From Nocardioides malaquae (lineage in GTDB: Bacteria; Actinomycetota; Actinomycetes; Propionibacteriales; Nocardioidaceae), in NCBI RefSeq assembly GCF_015070385.1, contig NZ_JADCSA010000003.1, forward strand, positions 1-64,000: a DNA stretch of 64,000 bases. The letters are read 5' to 3'. This document shows, one piece after another, positions 61,731 to 64,000 of this stretch (within the stretch, counting starts at the first letter, position 1; the number at the start of each line of letters is the position of its first letter). The notes under the pieces are model-generated. The model saw only the letters and a program-made list of their open reading frames with translations. It was not told where the DNA came from and searched no databases. The translations under genes and the position numbers were made by a program.

Positions 61731-63013
61731 CAGCCGACCCCCGCCGGGGCGGGCACGACGGAGCGGCCACCCCGCAGGAGGGCGTGGACGTCGACGCCGA
61801 TCCGTTCGAACCGGTCGAGCCGCGCCGGCACTCCGCCGACCCACCGCAGGTCGGTGCCGCGGCGCTCGAAGATCGGCTCGACCTCGATCACGTCGTCCTC
61901 CACCCGGCCCGGCACCGCCACGATCTCGCTCACCCGGCGGGTGCCGCCGGGGTCCAGCGCGAGGTGGACGACCAGGTCGACGGAGCTGGCGACGGTGGGC
62001 ACGACGAACCGAGCGGAGATGTTCTCCCCGGCGAGCAGCGGGAGCGTGCACATCTTGGTCAGGGCCTCACGGGCGCTGTTGGCGTGCAGGGTGCACATGC
62101 CCGGGAGCCCCGAGTTGAGGGCCAGCAGCAGGTCGAGGCACTCCTCCGCCCGGACCTCCCCGACCAGCACCCGGGAGGGCCGCATGCGTAGCGACTCCTT
62201 GACGAGGTCGCGCAGCCGGATCTCACCGGTGCCCTCGAGGCCCGCCTGCCGGGTCTGCATGGGCACCCAGTCGGGGTGGGGAAACTTCAGCTCGAAGACC
62301 TCTTCGCAGCTGACCACCCGCTCACCACCGGGGATCGCGGCAGAGAGGCAGTTGAGGAGGGTGGTCTTGCCGGCCTGCGTGCCACCGGCCACCAGGATGT
62401 TGAGCCCTGCGCGCACCGACGCCGCCAGGAAGGCGGCCGCGCTCGCAGGCATGCTGCCGAGCTCGACCAGCTCGTCGAGCCGGGCCGCCTGGAGCCGGAA
62501 CTTGCGGATGTTGACCGCGGTGAAGCCTCGACTGATGCCCTCGAGCACGACGTGGAGGCGGTGCCCTCCGGGTAGCAGGGCGTCGACGAAGGGCCGGCTG
62601 AGGTCGACACGACGTCCGCTCGACTTCAGCATGCGCTCCACGAGCTCGTCGACCTGCCCGCGGGCGAGCATGACGTCGGTCAGCTCGTGACGGCCGTGCC
62701 GGGCGACGAAGACCCGGGTCGGGTCGTTGATCCAGATCTCCTCCACGTCGGGGTCGTCGAGGAGGGCCTGGAGCGGCCCGAAGCCGGCGATCCGGGCGAC
62801 GAGCTCCTCCACCACGGCGGCGGCGTCGGCCAGCGGCGTGGTGGCCCCCGTCAGGGAGCGCTCGTCGTGGTCACCCACGACCTTGCGGGCCAACCGCCGC
62901 ACGACGTCGACCTCACGCTGCGGGTCGACCCCCTCGCGGCGTACGTCCTCCCGCAGCGCCGCGTCGAGCGCGTCGACGACGGCGCGCGGTGCTGCAGCGG
63001 TGGTGCCGGCCAT
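61730..63013 (-). CDS. cpaF: Tad pilus ATPase CpaF/TadA
   Basis: A 427-residue secretion ATPase: EEIWINDPTRVFVARHGRHE (N-terminal domain), FVDALLPGGHRLHVVLEG, Walker A VAGGTQAGKTTLLN, Asp box ERVVSCEEVFELKFPH, Walker B-like SRVLVGEVRAEECLDLLLALNSG and the His box GMCTLHANSAREAL. It powers pilus assembly through TadB/TadC. AAGGA 8 nt before ATG 63013 supports the start. No TadZ/CpaE or prepilin peptidase gene is seen upstream in this window. Confidence 0.94.
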   Translation of the reverse strand: MAGTTAAAPRAVVDALDAALREDVRREGVDPQREVDVVRRLARKVVGDHDERSLTGATTPLADAAAVVEELVARIAGFGPLQALLDDPDVEEIWINDPTRVFVARHGRHELTDVMLARGQVDELVERMLKSSGRRVDLSRPFVDALLPGGHRLHVVLEGISRGFTAVNIRKFRLQAARLDELVELGSMPASAAAFLAASVRAGLNILVAGGTQAGKTTLLNCLSAAIPGGERVVSCEEVFELKFPHPDWVPMQTRQAGLEGTGEIRLRDLVKESLRMRPSRVLVGEVRAEECLDLLLALNSGLPGMCTLHANSAREALTKMCTLPLLAGENISARFVVPTVASSVDLVVHLALDPGGTRRVSEIVAVPGRVEDDVIEVEPIFERRGTDLRWVGGVPARLDRFERIGVDVHALLRGGRSVVPAPAGVG

Positions 63014-63249
63014 GACTGAGTCCTTGGGGTCCCGAGAGGTCGTGAGTCGCTCGGGACGGTAGCGAGAACCGGCCCTGCCGCGCGTCGGCCGAACGGCGTA
63101 TCTGTGGAGAACTCCTCTCGGCGGCCCGGAAATACCCAGCATTGGGGCTGCCCTCGGGCATGACTTGGCACCAAGTGGGTAGGCAGACAGGAGTCCGCCT
63201 CGTCACCGCGACCATCCGGGTCGCACGACGAACGACTCAGGAGACGCAC

Positions 63250-63798
63250 ATGCCGAAGAAGCTCGGATTCCTGCTCGGAGTGGGCACCGGATACGTCCTC
63301 GGCGCCCGGGCTGGTCGCCAGCGCTACGAGCAGATCATCACCAAGGTCCGCGGAGTCGCGAAGGACCCCCGCGTCCAGCAGGTGGCCTCGCAGGCCCAGC
63401 ACCTCGCCCAGGAGAAGGCCGGCCAGGCCGGCCAGGTGGTCAAGGAGAAGGCCGGCGAGGCCGGCTCAGCGGTGACCGACAAGGTGAAGGAGAAGGTGCA
63501 GGAGCGCAAGAACTCCGACGACTCGACCTCGTCGTCGACCTCGACCTCCACCTCCAGCCCTGCCTCGTCGCCGAGCTCCCCGTCGAGCACGTCGTCGAAC
63601 TCCGGGTCGGGCTCCGCTGACCCGACCGCCACCAGCCCGGTCTCGAGCCCTGCTGATGCCGGCGGCAACTCGACGCCCTCGTCCACCCCGACGCCGAAGG
63701 ACATGCCGGAGACCGGTCCGCCGGCCGACAGCCCGTCGGCCAAGCTGCCGCCCCACCCGGTCGCCCAGCCCGGCGTGCCCGGCGGGTCGGTCTCGTGA
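63250..63798 (+). CDS. YtxH-like envelope protein
   Basis: A 182-residue protein beginning KKLGFLLGVGTGYVLGARAGRQRYEQI, the short Gly-rich hydrophobic segment of actinobacterial YtxH-like proteins, then an amphipathic Ala/Gln/Lys region (residues about 40-90, repeated EKAGQAGQVVKEKAGEAG) and a low-complexity Ser/Thr/Pro tail. AGGAG precedes ATG 63250. It overlaps the holin-family gene by 4 bp. Function is unknown. Confidence 0.82.
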   Translation: MPKKLGFLLGVGTGYVLGARAGRQRYEQIITKVRGVAKDPRVQQVASQAQHLAQEKAGQAGQVVKEKAGEAGSAVTDKVKEKVQERKNSDDSTSSSTSTSTSSPASSPSSPSSTSSNSGSGSADPTATSPVSSPADAGGNSTPSSTPTPKDMPETGPPADSPSAKLPPHPVAQPGVPGGSVS

Positions 63799-64000
63799 GC
63801 GGTCCCGGCGTGCCCGGCGCCCCCACCCCTCCGCCGGACCCCTCGACCGGTCAGCTGGTCTCCCAGCTGTCGACCGAGATCTCCCGCCTGGTGCGTGACG
63901 AGCTGCAGCTCGCCCAGCTCGAGGTGACCGGCAAGGCCAAGAAAGCCGGCATCGGCGTCGGCATGTTCGGCGCCGCTGGGCTCGTCGCGCTCTACGGGCT
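63795..64000 (+). CDS. Phage_holin_3_6-family membrane protein, 3'-truncated
   Basis: The frame starts at GTG 63795 (GTGA overlap with the YtxH-like gene) and runs off the window end. After a Pro-rich start it reads STGQLVSQLSTEISRLVRDE and LQLAQLEVTGKAKKAGIGVG, the actinobacterial holin-superfamily (Holin-X) signature, followed by the first hydrophobic helix. Such chromosomal genes usually stand with DUF3618 and YtxH genes and are not signs of a prophage. Confidence 0.85.
   Translation, partial: MSGPGVPGAPTPPPDPSTGQLVSQLSTEISRLVRDELQLAQLEVTGKAKKAGIGVGMFGAAGLVALYG

Noticed and set aside
63795-64000. Prophage lysis gene
   Set aside because: The holin-family protein stands next to a YtxH-like gene with no other phage genes; this pairing is chromosomal in actinobacteria.

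Overview
The window looks like chromosome of a high-GC actinobacterium. Nearly every third codon position is G or C, GTG and TTG starts are common, and several blocks have a typical actinobacterial order (clpS-DUF2017-mec-cysO-cysM, DUF3039 with a helicase, prfB/ftsE/ftsX/smpB/ssrA, lysG|lysE). The protein style (DUF222 HNH nuclease, DUF559 protein, DUF3048, Tad pilus operon) fits Nocardioidaceae best; this placement is inference. No rRNA, CRISPR array, plasmid or prophage module was found. No gene-free stretch exceeds 300 bp. The largest are 7390-7662 (upstream of a kinase and a tRNA; only the tRNA promoter is seen) and 24967-25201 (holds one copy of a structured repeat).

Layout. 1-5.1 kb: 3' end of a DUF222/HNH nuclease, two maltose-acetyltransferase-like paralogs, an adenosine-deaminase-family enzyme, a MauE plus DsbA-like redox pair, and divergent orn. 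5.2-9.6 kb: tRNA-His and tRNA-Lys with two paralogous membrane histidine kinases and no response regulator. 9.6-13.8 kb: GroES-like protein, DUF3618, bcp, an ABC exporter pair, tRNA-Leu, a bile-acid/Na symporter-family protein. 13.8-27.6 kb: rdgB-rph, a secreted protein, a second ABC exporter pair, an MBL hydrolase, a secreted phosphodiesterase-like protein, the complete CysM-CysO-Mec cysteine pathway, DUF2017, clpS, and pncB and pncA separated by a DUF559 nuclease gene bracketed by two copies of a structured repeat. 27.6-38.1 kb: a lower-GC secreted protein, lysG|lysE, IclR, thioesterase, helicase/DUF3039, yqgE, TetR, DUF3048 lipoprotein, an SDR, and a frameshifted M15 peptidase. 38.1-45.4 kb: ohrR|ohr, an RND-type exporter, a tandem pair of an unrecognised protein family, an MscS channel. 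45.4-54.8 kb: ssrA, thioesterase, amidohydrolase, smpB, M23 peptidase, ftsX, ftsE, a secreted metzincin-like protease, prfB. 54.8-64 kb: two CAP-domain proteins, a CoA-transferase, a palindrome-rich region with a 50-residue ORF, a Tad pilus operon (cpaF-tadB-tadC-pilin-like-TadE-TadE-TadG) and the start of a YtxH-like/holin-family pair.

Themes that cross gene boundaries: (1) at least 17 genes carry a TANNNT -10-like hexamer 6-9 nt before the start codon, predicting leaderless mRNAs and fixing many start sites; (2) short tandem duplications (14-18 bp) that contain the stop codon sit at the 3' ends of at least five genes; (3) trans-translation (ssrA, smpB), release factor 2 and FtsEX-M23 cell-wall hydrolysis genes are clustered; (4) NAD salvage (pncB, pncA) is split by the repeat-flanked nuclease, the most promising mobile-element candidate here.
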